Assembly: GCA_025345505.1 (NCBI GenBank)
Contig: JANVCC010000018.1
Coordinates: 42,414,572 to 42,478,571 of the forward strand
Reading direction: 5' to 3'
Length of the DNA stretch: 64,000 nucleotides
DNA from: Todiramphus chloris collaris
Lineage: Eukaryota > Chordata > Aves > Coraciiformes > Alcedinidae
Part shown: positions 24,146-39,300 of the stretch, one piece after another
Numbering within the stretch: the stretch's first letter is position 1
Layout: every line of letters begins with the position of its first letter
Notes under the pieces: model-generated
What the model saw: only the letters and a program-made list of their open reading frames with translations
Database searches by the model: none
What the model was told of the DNA's origin: nothing
Position numbers and translations under genes: made by a program

Positions 24146-27100
24146 GTGCTGCCTTTAGCAATGTAAGATTTTCTTCTTGATTTGAATTGGATAAACCAAA
24201 TTTTTCTTTTACTCCATCTGAGAGCATAAATGTAGTTGAAAATAAAAACTTAAGGCAGAAAAATTCCTTGTTACCATAGATATGCAGGGAAAGGGAGCAG
24301 GGAAAGAGAAATATAATTCCATTTTGGTTCTTCTAAATTATGTGTGAGGGAGAGAAGCACCGTGTCATCTCAGATAAGCAAGAATATTCTTACCATTTAA
24401 AAAAATGTACTGTGTTCAAGGATGTACTGGGTGCAAGTGGGAAGGGGTGGAGAAATCCACTTCAGGTTATTTTGTATCTTGTTTTCAGGAAAGAGATTAA
24501 AAAAACCTGCTGTCTGTCAGTATGCCATGGCTGCAGACAATGTTATCTGGCATGTTTTACTGGTCACAATCACAGGTAAATCCAAGTGTGGATTTTTATA
24601 GTGCTGGAGAGGGATATGACTATATGATCCTTATTTTTGTATGGATTTCACCTAGACATTTAGGGGAGTAATTTAGTGCAAGCGAAAATAGTAAATGTTA
24701 AGAGACAAAGAGTTCTGAATGCCTAGCCTCATGAAGGGGTAAAAGCTCTCAAAAACTTCCTTGGATTTTTTTCCTCATAAGTAATTATAGGTGGGTTTTT
24801 CGACATCACATTTGAAATGATAAATTAGATATTTAGATCTGGCATCCTGAAGAATAACATCATGTCCTAAATTCTATTTCATTTCTCTTCTGTTATGTAG
24901 GAAGGAGAAAGGAAAATTTTAATAGGGTAATATGTCGAATATTTTTTCCAAACAGCAAAAACCTTTTGCTTTCAGAGGTCTGGATAATTTCCCAGTGCAT
25001 CACCATTAACGTCTCTGTTTATCTCACTTTATCGCAACTTGGAATATGAAGTAACTTCTAATAATTTCACTTTTAGCTTAGCACTGCAGAATCTATTATT
25101 CCAGGGCTGGAATCACATGCCATCTCAAAACCCAGCCAGTGCTGTGTAAGTGCTTTGAATGATGACAGATCAAGAGAAAGTGGGCCTGAATACATAATTA
25201 CTCTAACACACAATTAATATTGGTTGATAAAGCTATAGACACACAATTAAGAAAACAAGACTGATAAAACAGGGTGGGTTTTTTTTTAAATAGACAGGAA
25301 TGAACTATACCTAGTTACAAAGGCTTGTGAACTTCCTTTCTCTCCCCGAATGTCAGTGCCTCAGATTGCCTTGGCAGCCTCATGTATAGTGTTTGCTTCA
25401 TGCATAATGATTTCCCTTTCCACCCCCCCTTCCTTGAACGGGTTTTGCCTTTTCGACTAGTTACTGTTACCACCATTTAATAAGAAGGCTTTCCTTGGCT
25501 TTCTAATCGAAAACTTGCTTTTATCTTTCTTCATAAAAGAATTGAAATGGCTTCTCTCAGGTTTCTGTAGCCTCTGGGGAGATAAGGACCCTGCGGTTAA
25601 CAGGATGAGAGATTTTTGTTTAGAAATTTTTATTTAGACAATGAAAAATGACCTCTGTAAACTCAAAGCTATCTTATTTTGGGGCTTTAGGCTTCTGGCA
25701 GATAAATCAATTGGGCCCTTGGGACAGCAAAGGAAAAACCTTTGCAGTAACTATGTCAGGACAACGCAATAGATTTGTTGTGAGGATGCAGTTGTGTTGA
25801 AGGTAGAATGCACTTAAAAATAAATATCATTTTATTTTCTATAAAATATTCAGGAATTGTATAGTAAGCTTTTCAGCTGCCACAAGAAAATATTTTTTTG
25901 TTTGATATAAACTTGAGAAAAGGCCTGATTTCTTCTGGGAAGGGGACAGTGGAGTAGGATGAGTTGCAGGGATAAATGAAAGATGTTTTAATAATTAAAT
26001 ATTCAACTTCAGAATAAAACACTTAGGAAATTTTATTTTCTCTATTTGTCTTTTAAAATAACCCCCGTTTTTCCCAGCATGAAAGCCTCCTTTCTCAATA
26101 CAAGGGCTTAACATTTCTCTTTTTATTTTTTTTTTTTTTAGCGATTTAATTACTGCCTGTCTGAGACTGTGGCTTCCAGAGAGTATCACAACAGTTTTCA
26201 CACCTCTGTGTAACCCTAAAGAACTTTTCAGATCTTCACAGAATGAACTTGCACTACATATTTGCTCCGAAGAACAAGTGTAGTATTTTGCTGTGTTCTC
26301 TCTACCTGTTTCATGCAGAGTGCAGCTACAGAGTGAAAAGTTATGCAGACAGAAATTGCAAATTTGACAAGGAAGCAAATGAGGAGACAGATGCTTAACT
26401 AAAATGTATTGATGTGCAATTGTCAGTGAGTTGGTGGGTGTTGAATAACATGGTTAAGATGCATCAATGAAGCCCTATTTCATCTAAAATAAAAACTAAT
26501 GTGAATAGAATTGGAGAGTGTGATACAAAGTAATGAAAAACAGATAAATGCATGTGAAGTTGTTGTCACCCTGTTGCATGCTGACATTTGTTTAAAACAC
26601 CCACCCTTGGTAGGGGCCTCTTGAGCTGCTGGAGAGAAGCAACATCTATAGAGGAGGGTGTCTAATTAATCCAGTTTCACAGTATGAGGTAGACAAGTTT
26701 GTCTAGGTGGCAAATTATGTAGGATGTTTGGTAGTTCTAAATTCCACCAAACTCTTCATTACTATTTACTTGGTAGAGAAAGACATGACACCAAAGGAAA
26801 ATTAGTTTGCCAGTTTGCTGGTTCTGTGTTACATGGGTGGATTGGGATTTATCTCCTACTTTATGCTGCTCTTAGAGTTTCTGTTCAAAAGGATCCTGCT
26901 TGCCATTTCTCCTTTTTATTTTATTTTTTTTTCAGGAGCAAGACAGCTTCGGATAAAAATCTAAGAAATTAACCCAAGTACCTTTTACAGTGTAATGCTG
27001 CCATATGACAGCTTAGCTGTCAGCTTCTTGAAGTTTTTTTCAGAACACAAAGATAGCCACAAAGCATCACTCACCTGGATTCAGCAATACCCTTCAGCTG

Positions 27101-30100
27101 CACCAGTAACACTGGTGTTGTCTATATCTCATTATCCCTGGGGTAGTAAGAGGTATGCTTGTAAAGAAGATAGGAAATAAATTGTCAAAATTATAACAAT
27201 CAGCATAACTGAAAGATATACTCAGAGGTATTTACTGTGAAACAGTAAGCATTATCTCTTTGCAGTGAATGAAACTGTTAAGTAGAAAAGCCCCAGAAAA
27301 ACTGGACCCGAGAGATATTCGTAAAAAGGTCATTTATAGATTTTTAAATACAAATGCTCCAATAGTTGATGTCCCAATTTTTATTTTGCTACTATGGGAA
27401 GGGCGAAAACCTTTTTGAGAATGCTTCCATTTTTCTCAAGTTTGCAAATATTAAAATACAGATTTACATGAAAATTACACTTCTAAGCAGAAGAATTTTT
27501 TCAGAAAGTCTAGCAAGGCAGTTAAAGATAGCCAGCAGACATTCATTCTGGTCTGCTTGGTGTTCATCATGCACATGTCTCTTGCAAGACAGAGATAGTC
27601 TGGAACACTTTGCTTATACTAGTTTATTTTCACCTTTGAAAAGGAAACTGAGGACAAAAGTCTATCCTTTTTTCTGTTTAAATGTATGTCTATGATACCA
27701 AAGAATTGAGTGTGGTCACTTTGTGTGCAAAAGACTCATTTTTGAAGATAGTAGTCCATCTTCTTTTCTGCTGCTTGAATGACACTGATTTCTGCTCTGT
27801 AATCTTGAGGCATTTTATGAACATTAAAGATTTCAGCCTCGTAGCCTTAAATCACAGACAGACTACAGTTTAGTTCACAATGTAACACGGTGGTGGCCAT
27901 CACTGATCCCTGAGACACATTTGGGTTGTGAACAGCTCAGGTATGGTCTCCATGCTGGGCTAATATTGCAGGAAATGCAACTAGGCTCTCCTCAGATAAA
28001 ACATTACTTGAAAAACAAATCTATGTCGGAATGAGAAACAAAACTGGGAAAGACTGCTGGGATCAACAGTGCTGGCACCTTGGACACAAATTGCACATGC
28101 AGCTCAGTCTTCACTGTCCAGTGGAGCAGCAGAGCTCATGGTGAGCCACCCTTACTGTCTTTCTGGGATGTTTTTCCTTTTCTTTTTCTTCCTTTTCTCT
28201 TTCTTGCTTTTCTCCTCTATGTGTGAGTTTGCTGTAGGGTTTGATATAGGTTTGCTGGTCTTTTTGAACCCCATGATTTCCTAAAAGAGTGATTACGTAT
28301 ACTTCAAAATTATCAAATTTATGTTCCCTTATTCTTTCTGAGTGTTTTTTCATGTGGACAAAAATTCCATTTTTGAAGGCATAATGTTAACAAATACAGT
28401 GGCTAAGGAATTCCTGTGTTTGATGATTAGAATCTGAAAAGTCCTTCTATACTTTACATAATGAGTGTGCAGTGTTCTTTATCTTGTTTGGTATTAGTGG
28501 TGGAGTTCCAGTGTAAAGAAATGGAGACATTTAACACTGCTCGACAGTCTGTGCCTTTAGTTTCTTTTCTTGGAGATCTGGTTGGTTTACTATAGCCTAA
28601 AACCAGCACTTGTGCTAACACATAAGGCTGCATTCATTCTAAGGAAGTTTGGGCTTAACTGCATACTAGTCTAGCACAAAAGATTAGTGTGGACTACAGC
28701 CTGGGAGATTCTTTTCCACTAAACTTTCTTGTCAGCACACCGACTTTAATGCTTCTTTGCAACAGAAGAAAAATGCTGAGGTATGTTGGTATAAATGGTA
28801 ATAAGGCCCTTCAGTGCCAAGGAGGCCATTCTATAAAGCTGCCATTACCTGAGTTTTGGACTAAGACTTAAAGAAGATTTTGTAAGAGGTTTCTCTTTTC
28901 CAGGGTGCTGTGCAATTTGAGTGACTACTGGGGAAAAGCTTTCCAAGGACTCTTTGTCCTAAAGGAACAAACCCATAGTGGACTGTAACATGTAAGGCAG
29001 AAATTTTTCTACATAAACAATGTGTTCTGTAATGAAAAAGAAAGAATTTGTCTATGTGAACATTTGACTTTCTCATGAAATCTCAGATTTGTCTGAACTG
29101 GGCCCTCATGCTGGTTCATGTCCACATAACTCATCCTTTACAGTCGTAGACTGATGTGACACAGGGTAATAGAAAGTGATGCATTGCCTGAATTTAAAGG
29201 AACACGGACTATTTCAGGATCGGCTGTGCTCTATGAGATCTGTATCAGATTTGAAACAAAGCTAACCAAGCAGACAGAGCAGTAAGATATCTATAGCATC
29301 CATTAATCAGTATATACTATGCTCTTGCTGGTTTCTTTTTTTTGTTGTTGTTGTTTTGTCTTCTCTGTGTGCGCTCACCATCTTACGGTATTTGTTTGAT
29401 GCCTTCTAAAGCTAAGTCAAATACACAGGGTTACTTGGGAAACCATTTACAGATCTTTTCTTCTCTCTGTTCTTGTATTTCAATGCAAGAAATCATATGT
29501 CTCTAACCCTGAACACCCCACCAGAGTTGTAGATCGTCACTATGTCTGTATAAGCTTATAGTTGTTAAAATACAAAGGAGTCGCTGTTCTTTATTCTTTA
29601 AGTGTTCTTTCTGTATATGTGTATGTGTACTTTCATACCTTTACATATAATAGGATGTAATGACTGGAATGCCCACACCAGAACATTCCTACAAAACCTA
29701 CCTTACTATTAGTTATAGAAAACAGTGCAATTTGTTTGAGTTTCCTTGGACATTAATAAAATACTTTGAATCCCAGATTCAAGTTCTCACCAAAACAATA
29801 TAGCTCTTCATTGTTGAAAGTCCAGTGCATTTTTCTGCAGTGTATATTTAGATGAGATCTAAAAATCTGAGGGGTTTTATAATCGATATGCTTCTGAGGA
29901 GCTAAGACACACTTTATGCAATTAAAAGGTTTTGGCTTATTGTCCTCAGTCTTTTTCTATGGAGCTTACACGAGAAAATGGACAGAAACTCCAGATACCC
30001 CTTATTTGTCTTCTGAAAGAACAGCCATCAATGCTGGTGTTCTGCATCCTTTCCTCCAACAGTCAACAGCTTACTTTGGCTTTGCATCAGCTTGTCCTTT

Positions 30101-33100
30101 ATCTCTATTTAATCCAAGTCTCTAGTTGTGCTATATCCATATATTAAAAATCTCAGTAGAAAGACTTCAGTACTACTACTGTCTTCAGTAGTGATGGTCT
30201 TGGTACAGAACACTTTTAATAGACTGCTTGCAGTAACAAGTGCAGTATTTTCAAACAAGTGGAGCTAGCTGTTAATTTTGACTTTGGTTAACTTATAAGT
30301 CTTTTGTTAGTAATATCATGGAGGAGAAAGTATTTTTCTGATGCTTTACAAAAAACCTTTAAAAAAAAAGTATTTTTTTTAAAAAATATTTTGGTTGTAC
30401 AGTTTTCTTTCATTCCAATTAGAAATTTCACACCATGCCTCCTCACTCTGCTACCTTACATAATATCTCTCTTGGTATAGTATATATCTTTTAAGATTTT
30501 TCTAGGAAAGGAGTTCTTGTTAGGAGTATCCTGACAATGGTAATCTTTACAGGTTGCTTCTACCAATGGACTGCTCAGGTTGTACAAAATCAAAATGTGA
30601 TCAGACAATCGTCATCACAGTCTGTTTAAAAGAACAGAACTTTTTTTTTAAGTTGTCAAAATGTGTGTCAGAGACTTTGTCTATTAAGAACCTTTCTTCT
30701 GAGATTATTGTGACAGAGCACACAATCCTTACACTTAGCATAAATGATGCATTTATTGAACAAGCAAACAGGTTGTGTATCTTTAAAAAGGATTTCATAG
30801 CCGTGTATTTCATATTTCCTTAAAAAATGTAGTACTACTTTCTCTGTAGTATTGCTGTGACATTGTGTACGATATAAAGTTTTAAAGCCAGACACCTTCT
30901 AGCAATGAGAACTTCAGAAGCAAAGCCTGCTGAAACCATCTGAACTGCTTCAAAAAGAGCATCCTCCTCTCAGGGATTAGCTATTTTTCCCAGGTTTGAA
31001 ATTCTAACCTGGTAAATAGCATCAACAGGGGACTTTTCCCCCAACTCTTTTGGAGAACCCCACAGATATGAGTATCTTCAAAGGAGGATCTGCTAAAAAA
31101 TGTAACAGTCTTCAAAGGGGAAACACCACCCTCAGCAATTTGAAGTTCTTTAAAGTGGGAGCCCACCAGCGCTATGAATCCTCAGAGGACTAACTCCCAG
31201 AGCACTGTGAAAATTTGTAAGAGAACAAGCCCTCTCTCCTGAATACCCAGTAGGCTATTATTTTCCTTTAAAAGGACTCTTACATGTGTACATTTATAAT
31301 TACAGAAAGGGTCTTATTTAACCAGAGCCCTGTAGAACTCTTTTACTTTTAAAAACAAATATTGATAAAAAGAAAAGAATGACGGAGAAAACAATTTGAC
31401 TTTGCTGTTTTCCTTTTTCTTCTTTTATTTATAACTGATCTCAATATAATACACCAATAACACTTGGCTCGTGTAGCTCTTTTGATCTCTGGAACTCAAA
31501 GTATTCTTCGAGAGTTGTGAAGAAATATTCTCTGAGCACAGTTATCCATTTAAAATGCTGGTTAACTAGGAGTCCAAATACTCTGTCAGGAAACACATTT
31601 ATCTCTTTTGTACCATAACTGCGTATGTTCTTTCAAGAGGTTCTTTCTCTAATAAATACTCAAGGTTTGGGGTTTCTCCCCACCTCCCCGTGTATTCTGG
31701 CATTTTGTTAGGCAAGAATAGCTAGACATTAAAGTCATTATCAATTGCCAGACTTACCTTCCAGGCATGTCATGAATGCTCAGATAAATTGGACAATGAG
31801 GCCAGCTGCCATAAGGGGAAGCAGGGGCCAAGTGGGGAGGGATTCTGAGGTGACTTGGGCTACTCAAGAGCATCCTTGGGTACTTTTACAGATATGAAAG
31901 CAGGTATGTTGTTCAAGCAGGAGTGAATTTATCATGGGTTATTGGGAAAGCAGCAGAGCCCTGTTTGGCTGAAATAGAAAATGGTTTGACTAACAGAAGG
32001 TGCCCGTGTCAAAGCCAATATCTGAAGTCAGTTCTTCTGAGTCCCAAATCAGAAGAGGTATTTTTGCAGGCTTTTGTCTCATTAGTCAATAATGCAACCA
32101 TGAAGGAAATAATTATTCCTGACCCCCCCAGGGACTCTGAATGTATACCCTGAGCACTGACATTGATTAATAAAATTTCTGATGTGTTGAAGAAATTCTA
32201 GAAATAATCTAACTTTACCTGTAGAAGCAAAAATATCATGCTCCATTCATGTATTTAGTAGCTTCTTTCTTTCACAATGCTATATGATTTATGGTTTCTA
32301 ATGCAACTGTAAAATCTGAACCTTTGATATCTTGCATTTAGTGATGTTTGATGGTTTGATTTCCTGCTTCTAAACCGATCCAAAAATGTGTGCCAAGAAT
32401 ATGATGTCTGATAGTAGCCTCATCTTCTGCCATATGAAGGGAAAAAATCTTTAGCAGTAGATGATAAATATCTTTACACTTCTTTGATGATAGAATAGCC
32501 TGATATTTGCCTTTTTTTTTTTTTTTTTTTTTTTTCTTACTGAAAATATCATTTTCTGTTTGGAAGTAACTCAAACATATCCGGTGGGTGATGTTTGGGT
32601 CCGATACCAATAAACACATTTATCCCACACAGCAGACTAACTGTATTTTGCTGTGAAGCAGTGATAGTTGCAGTAGTGTGTATATCCAGCATCACCACTG
32701 GGTAAATACACTTGGAACATGTGAGGAAAAGAAGCAAATAGACAAGTCAAAGGATACTTTGATAGCTCTCAGTAGGCTGCAATGAGTCTTTAACTAGCTG
32801 GAGGAATTTCCTTCCATTATGAGATCTGACAGTCCCTCCATCCAGATGTGACATTCTTTTACTAATTATTTTTTTTGCTAGCATCTAGGTCAGGTGGAAG
32901 AATTTGATAAAAAAATGCAACTATATTATCTTTCCATTGCTGTAAAACTCTTGTGGAGTCTCATTGAGGCATAGGCTCACAGAAGGGTCCAGATTTCAGA
33001 AACTTGAATGTAGACAGTGATGTAATTAATGCTTCTGCTCTGAAAAATCTGGATTTGGATGTGAAGCCTATAAAAAGGGACAAAAGTAAAATTAGTATAT

Positions 33101-36100
33101 CTGGATCTCTCCTTTAAAAAAGAAAGTTTAATTGACTTACTGAAAACATTTGTTCTCTGGATCCTGCTGAAGCAAACTCTCTATCCCAAAGTACAGCACA
33201 TTAGTCATAAGAAATCAGAATTTAAATGTATAGTAAGAACCAGCTTTATTAATTCTTACTGTTATTATGTTGCATTCAGTGGAGTTACATCAGAGACAAA
33301 TGCTACGTGGTTATTCTCTGAAGAATTTTTTTCCAGTGAATCTTACTTAGCCTTCCTAATGCAAAATTTACAAAGCTGCTGGCAGAGGAGAATGGTGCAG
33401 AAAATGGCTGTAATACCTGTATTTTTCTACTCTTGTATTAACTGCTTATAGGGTAGCAGCCTTAAACAATAGTTGTGAAGTGTAGAGCATTTCTCAATTT
33501 AGAACAAAGAGCCATCACCTTTTAAAAATGAAATATTTGAAGCACACTCTAATGTTCAAGCCCAAAAGGAAAATAAGAAGACTCTAAGTTTCCTGAATTC
33601 CATCCCAATTATATTTCATTTAATAACACTCAGTGAAATATCTGGTGGCAGGGGAAATGAAACTACATGATTTTATGGGATCATTCATCAAGAACTAATT
33701 GAAGCTTTCATACAGTTTAGTGCTGATAAAACACTGTAACAATAAACAATAACAAAATTCACCAGAGAAGGATTTGTTTTGCCGTGAGGAAAATGGTTCA
33801 GTTCCATCCTGGGGATTCCTGGTTAAAAGAGTCTCCAATTTAAAAAGGGATAAGCACAGGCTCCTGTGCATAATGACAGAGTGGGAGCTGTGGCAAATGT
33901 ATTAGTATTGCTCCAGTGGAGCTATTCTCATTGTAAGCATTTGCTATTGTATGTGGCTGAGGCAGGAGGCATAACGACCAATAGGATTTTTTAAAGTTTG
34001 ATTTTTTTCTTTTAAGCAGTTCCCATGTAGTTTTATGAAAAGTAAATTACAGCTATAGCACAAACAATTGAAATTCTGATTCTAAATTTACTAATTAATC
34101 TTAGATTTATTGACTGCAGAAAAATTGATCTTCTTTTCTGTATTTCTTCATGGAATCAAGTGTGTCTTACAGTGATCATTCTTTTAAACACATGCTAGAG
34201 GGATGTCTTGTCAATACCATTGAAATAAAACATGTTTTCCCTTTATTTCTGATCTACTTTTTCTGACCAGAAGATTTTGACAGTTCAAAAGCGTAATGAA
34301 GAATATAAAGAATGTGTTACTTTTGACTTGAAGAACGGAAAAATGAATGTTTCATTGGTTGGCACTATGAACCCAGGGAGATTCCTAGGAAGGTGGGACT
34401 GTAGTTCAGTGGTTTCAAATCTCACTGTAGCATCTTGAGCAAAATACTTCAGTTCTTGCCTTCTTCTCCTTTTGCCCTCTTAAAGTGCAAACCCTTCTAG
34501 GATCAGAATGTTTCACGCTACCTGTTTGTAGAATGTTTGTCAGCAAAAGCTTCTAGAAGTACCATAAAGCAAAATAAATCTGTAACTAATAATAGTAACC
34601 TGGCAAAATACTAGATGGGTGATTTTATCCTAGAACATACAACAGGAAACATTATGTTCCATGTCCGTATGTTTGTAAGAGTTGGTTATTCACTCTCTCT
34701 TGCAAATTCCATGATACTCCCTGTAATTGATCTTTCTGGATGATCATATCAGAGGAGGGCAGGAGAAGCAGAAATATTTTAATAAGTAAGTGTGCTTTGA
34801 TTTTTTGCTTATTGGAAATGTGAAAAATATATATTCATATACACACTCTTCTGAAGTTTTAGTGATTTATTTTTTTCTTAAGGGAAGTTTGAAACTTAAA
34901 ACATCATATGAAAGTTGAAGTCTACCTTCTTTGTGTCTGATATCCACAGTAAAAGAATCAGTAGGGCATATTTTTCCTTTTAGATACACATCTATGGATG
35001 CAGCACCTTAAATCAGTCATTGCTATCATGCTCCATGCTATTATGTTAGCCTTTAGTACACCCGCATTTCTATAGCAGCTGGAGAAGCTGTAAAAGGGCC
35101 CAGATTGATCAGACCAGTGAACTCAAGGTATGGTGCTCTGTTCCTGGTTGTGGATGACTCTGATGGACTGTCAACACTCAGGCAGGCCTGCAAGTATAGA
35201 AGTGCAAATGTAAAAGCAAGGTTCAGATTTTGGCTACCCAAAGATCAGAGTTTATTGCATCTAACTCCATGTCCCATAGCCTATGAATGTCCTCAGGGTT
35301 TGGAAATATTTCATCTGAACTTGAATTGGAGATGGGATGTAAATGAACACATGGGGACGTGATAGAGGAGTGGCTGATCAATCTTTATGTAATAGTGGAT
35401 GCATTTAGATAAACAGTAAACTGCATTTAATCCCTGGTATGCAGAGCTTGGATAAACCCTGAGCTTTCAGAGTGTTAGGTATTATCAAATGTTACTTTAC
35501 TACATAAGTTGAACTGATATTTCTCCGGATAAGGCTACATGTTCTGTATTTCTTTTACCTACATGGAGTTTATTAAAAATAATAATCTGGTATTTAACAT
35601 TATAGTAATAGAAAGAAGCTCTACTATGCAGATAGAACAGTTTTTTTCTGGATATACAATTAATCAAAATATTAGTTTCAGCAGACAGACAAAAAATAGA
35701 TTACATCTTTAGGAGTGCCCTTTACAATTATTCTGAGACTTCTAAATGGTCACATATTTCAAGCATTTTCTTCCACTTGTACTTCAGTCTCATCACTTTT
35801 TCCTTTTTCTCTTCATCTTTCAGTGCTTCTCATCATCTTCTTTCTGTATAAATATTTCCATGTTCATCAACACAGGACTATAAACATAAAAAATACAGGA
35901 GATTCTCAAAGGGGAAGCTGCAACAAATTCAGACACCATCAGCTGGCCACAGAAAGTATTCAGTATCTTGTATTCTATCTGGGGATTACTGGCTGAGATA
36001 TGACACAGACCTCTTCCATTATCCACACTTAAAAAAAAGTAGAAACAGAACTAGCACTATATCTGTCCTTTCCTGCTCCATATTACATGACAGTAATAAT

Positions 36101-36307
36101 AACTGCCCTTTTAGGAGCACAGTCTTCAAACTGGAGAATAGACATTCCATGCTTATATGCCATAGGAACTTGGGCTGACAAATTTTGTGTACATCTTGTT
36201 TCTTAGCTGAAGTATATTTTATCCAAACTTAAAAAAATAAGTATTTTGGAGGAAAATTCTGTGCATGGTTGTGATACAGTATTTCTATGTATAGCAAGCA
36301 GAACTTT
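24146..36307. other. Twelve kilobases of unique AT-rich DNA, no gene seen
   Basis: No exon, RNA gene or recent transposon is recognised. The longest frame is 127 codons on the minus strand (25995-26378). It has no domain and includes a lysine run from poly-T DNA, so I treat it as chance. A T24 run lies at 32512-32535. Parts near 25000-25270 and 33600-33990 are less repetitive and rich in TAATTA- and ATAAACAAT-type words, which could be regulatory (see findings). Confidence 0.55.
32512..32535. repeat. Poly-T tract (24 bases)
   Basis: An uninterrupted run of 24 T residues. The minus frame across it (32338-32619) gains a lysine run because of it. No retrocopy was recognised on either side. Confidence 0.95.
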
Positions 36308-36335
36308 CTCTTGATTTCAATGGGACTGTACTTAA
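36308..36335. repeat. Possible short relic of the same ancient repeat class
   Basis: 'cttgatttcaatgggactgt' resembles the TTGACTTCAATGGGA core of old amniote repeats. It is a single short word match and could be chance. Confidence 0.25.
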
Positions 36336-39300
36336 CATTTTTCTGATTTCGGGAGACAAGCTGTTCTTTATGGAAAGAGCGTGCACAAGCAACCAAGGTT
36401 TTTCAAAATCCAAGTACTGCATACTTCTCAGTCAATAAGTACACTGACATTTTTACTTTAAAATTCTACACGATTATCTGTATTTATTAAACTATCATCT
36501 AATTTTGGTTTAGTGCAAGAAGTTAACCTTTGACTTTTGATCATTTTCAGCATTTTCACTGTTTTGTAGGCTGGTGTTCAATTTGCTGAGAAATATTTGT
36601 GAATTGATCACACTTAAAGTGAGATGTCTGGAGATAAAACTAGAGGAAGTTTGATTTCTGCCTTGTATTATTTTCATTGGTTGCTTTGTGTGTGTGGTTG
36701 TTTATTAATTCAAGTTAGGAAATGCATAAATAGAAATTAAAATCTGTGTGAAGTACTATGATCAGAATAAATAATTTCTATCCAATGTCCATTGCTGAGG
36801 CTGCCACTGAATTTTCATTAGTACCATAAAAATCCTTGAATTTAAGTTTTGATTCAGAAAAATATTAAGGCATATTACTAATTCTGACTTCTATAGACAG
36901 GTGCCTAATTTGCAGGACATATTAGGGCTATGCAATTGCTCTAAACTGAACAAAGGCTTAAAATGCTTTGCTGAATAAACCCTTATTGAAATCAAGCCAT
37001 GGAGACAATTCAACTGCACTGGAATCGTCCACACTTAGCTATTATGTAATGAATGGAAAGCTTTCCAAAGGGTAGCAGTTGTAGCAGTGATAACATAGAT
37101 ACTTGAGGAATGGGAAGGATTTCACCAGTGTATGTCTAGAACATTAATTTATGTGAAAAAGTAGGTTTAAAATTATACATAATGAGTAAAAATGGAACGC
37201 CTTTTTGTGTAAACTCCTCTTGTACAAAGATGAAACAGAGAGAAATAGTTATTAGTTACATTTTTTCTGTAAGTATTCCATTACTTATAGACTGGCATAT
37301 TTCCATAAGAGCAATGTGAAAAAATTCCAGGTGGTGTCTTTCTATATTATTAATAAATATACTTACAACCTATAGTGCCTGCAGTTTAAACATTTTGAGT
37401 TATATGCATTTGAAATTTTTCATGTCTTGTGTGTGTGATAACATAAACTTTTAGTTGTTCTTAGTGCATGTTGTGTGTGCCTAACAGATAGGAACAGAAA
37501 TTCAAAGATCCTGTTTACTGTTGCTATTTACTAGCATCCAACTGCAACTTTGTAGCTTTGAACTTCTTTGTTCTGCCCAGTGATGTTTTCCTCAAGTGAC
37601 TGATATTTCACAAGTAAAGAACAATATTCCTTATATATTGTTATTCTTTATGTTTTGGTTTTTAAGTCAAGACAAGCTGTAAAGAGACTCAGAGTAATGC
37701 ACATACATACCTTGGCTATCCTCCCATCCTTGCAAGATTCCTACATGGCTACCTATGTAAGCTTTCTGATTTATTTTCAACATCATACTGTATAAACTGG
37801 GAAAACAAAGAACAGGAACATTAAGCATAGTGTATTATATTGATATGTACTAAAATGGTCAGTAGTGGAAGTACCTGATCTAACATTCAATGTCTGCAGT
37901 GCCAATGTGTATATTTGAGTTCTTCATCCCAGATTCCTTCTTTAGTGGAAGGGTAATTTTCATCTCAGTATTGCTCTGACTTATATTTAGGAATATATTT
38001 TCAGATATAGCAAATTGAATATTGTAAATATCTGTGTTTTGTCAGATGAAACCTATTTCAGGTATCTTAGTTATATACTTTCATCACAGACCTTTTTCTT
38101 CTCTACCAAAAAAGCTGTCTCTGGGCAGGCACTGTTGCTGCTTTTACAGTGTTTCAGCTTCTGTTTTTGTGTGACAGAAATAACAGTAAAATTTGAGGTG
38201 GTAGAAAAATAAGCAAGTTAATTAAGAAATGCCCTGGCCTTACTTGGGATCAGAATGCTTCCCTCTCTCTTATGTGGGATCCTTTCTCTGAGGCTGTGTC
38301 TGACTGTACTCTTCTTGTTACAAAGATATAGCAGAATGCTTAAAGACAGGAATAAAAAAAAAACCCCAGAGGAATAAAAAAACCTCACAGGAATAAAAGA
38401 CAGAAATAAAATACTCTGCATTCAACAGTAGACAACATAAATAGGAAGACAGGACTAAATGGGCTCACTTTTATTTCACCAGTTGTACCACAACTGGAGG
38501 AATCTCTGCAGTAGGTATCTTGTTCAGAAAAATTTACAGCATAATCCACCGCATAACAAAACACTTCTCAGCTCCCTAAAAATTACTTACAATGTGCTAA
38601 AAATAAAAAAAACCCCAGAACCAGGATGTTCTAGAGGAAGAGCAAAGATGAAACATTTCACCAAAGTCTTAAGTGGTGAGGTAGGTTGTTAAAGAAAATG
38701 CAGATCTTGCAAAGTGAAAAGAAAAACATCCAAACAGTACCTGCTAGTCTGACCTGGTGAAAATGCTTCCTGATGAGATGATATGAAATCTGGTAATTGG
38801 TTTAACCTTGAGAAAGGGAGCAGGGCCCCAAAACACACACCCAGCTCATGTCATCTTTTTACAGGATGAGCCACTTTGCTTCCTGCCTTGGATCATGACA
38901 GTCACTCCCCAGGCCCCAGGAAGATTACAAACACTCACAAGCCATAACTAATTCACACCTTGAAGGCTCTCCCTGCACCTTTCTGACACCTACAAAACCC
39001 ATAAGGAGGATTAATAACACCTAAAGGTGTTACAAAGCTACAGGTTTTTTCAAATCCTCCTAGAGATACCTTGACACCAAGCACCCTAGACTTCCAAGAC
39101 CCACTCACTTCTGCCTTATCTAAATGTTGTCTCTGAGCTACAAATTACTGGTGACAGGGAAGGTACTGGGGAGATATCGTTATATGCATACCTGTTTTTC
39201 TGTTTGTTGCACAGTCCTTTTCATATTTTTACAGTCTTAATTTTAACAACGTTCCTTGACTTGTTAGTCTGTTTGCAAGGCTACACCAGCATTTTACCAG

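Noticed and set aside
25995-26378. 127-codon minus-strand open frame
   Set aside because: No domain or leader is recognised, a lysine run comes from a poly-T tract, and no splice or promoter context is visible. Chance is the simplest explanation.
31923-32153. 76-codon plus frame resembling ordinary protein
   Set aside because: I checked it as a possible exon. No family is recognised and the frame simply ends at a stop.
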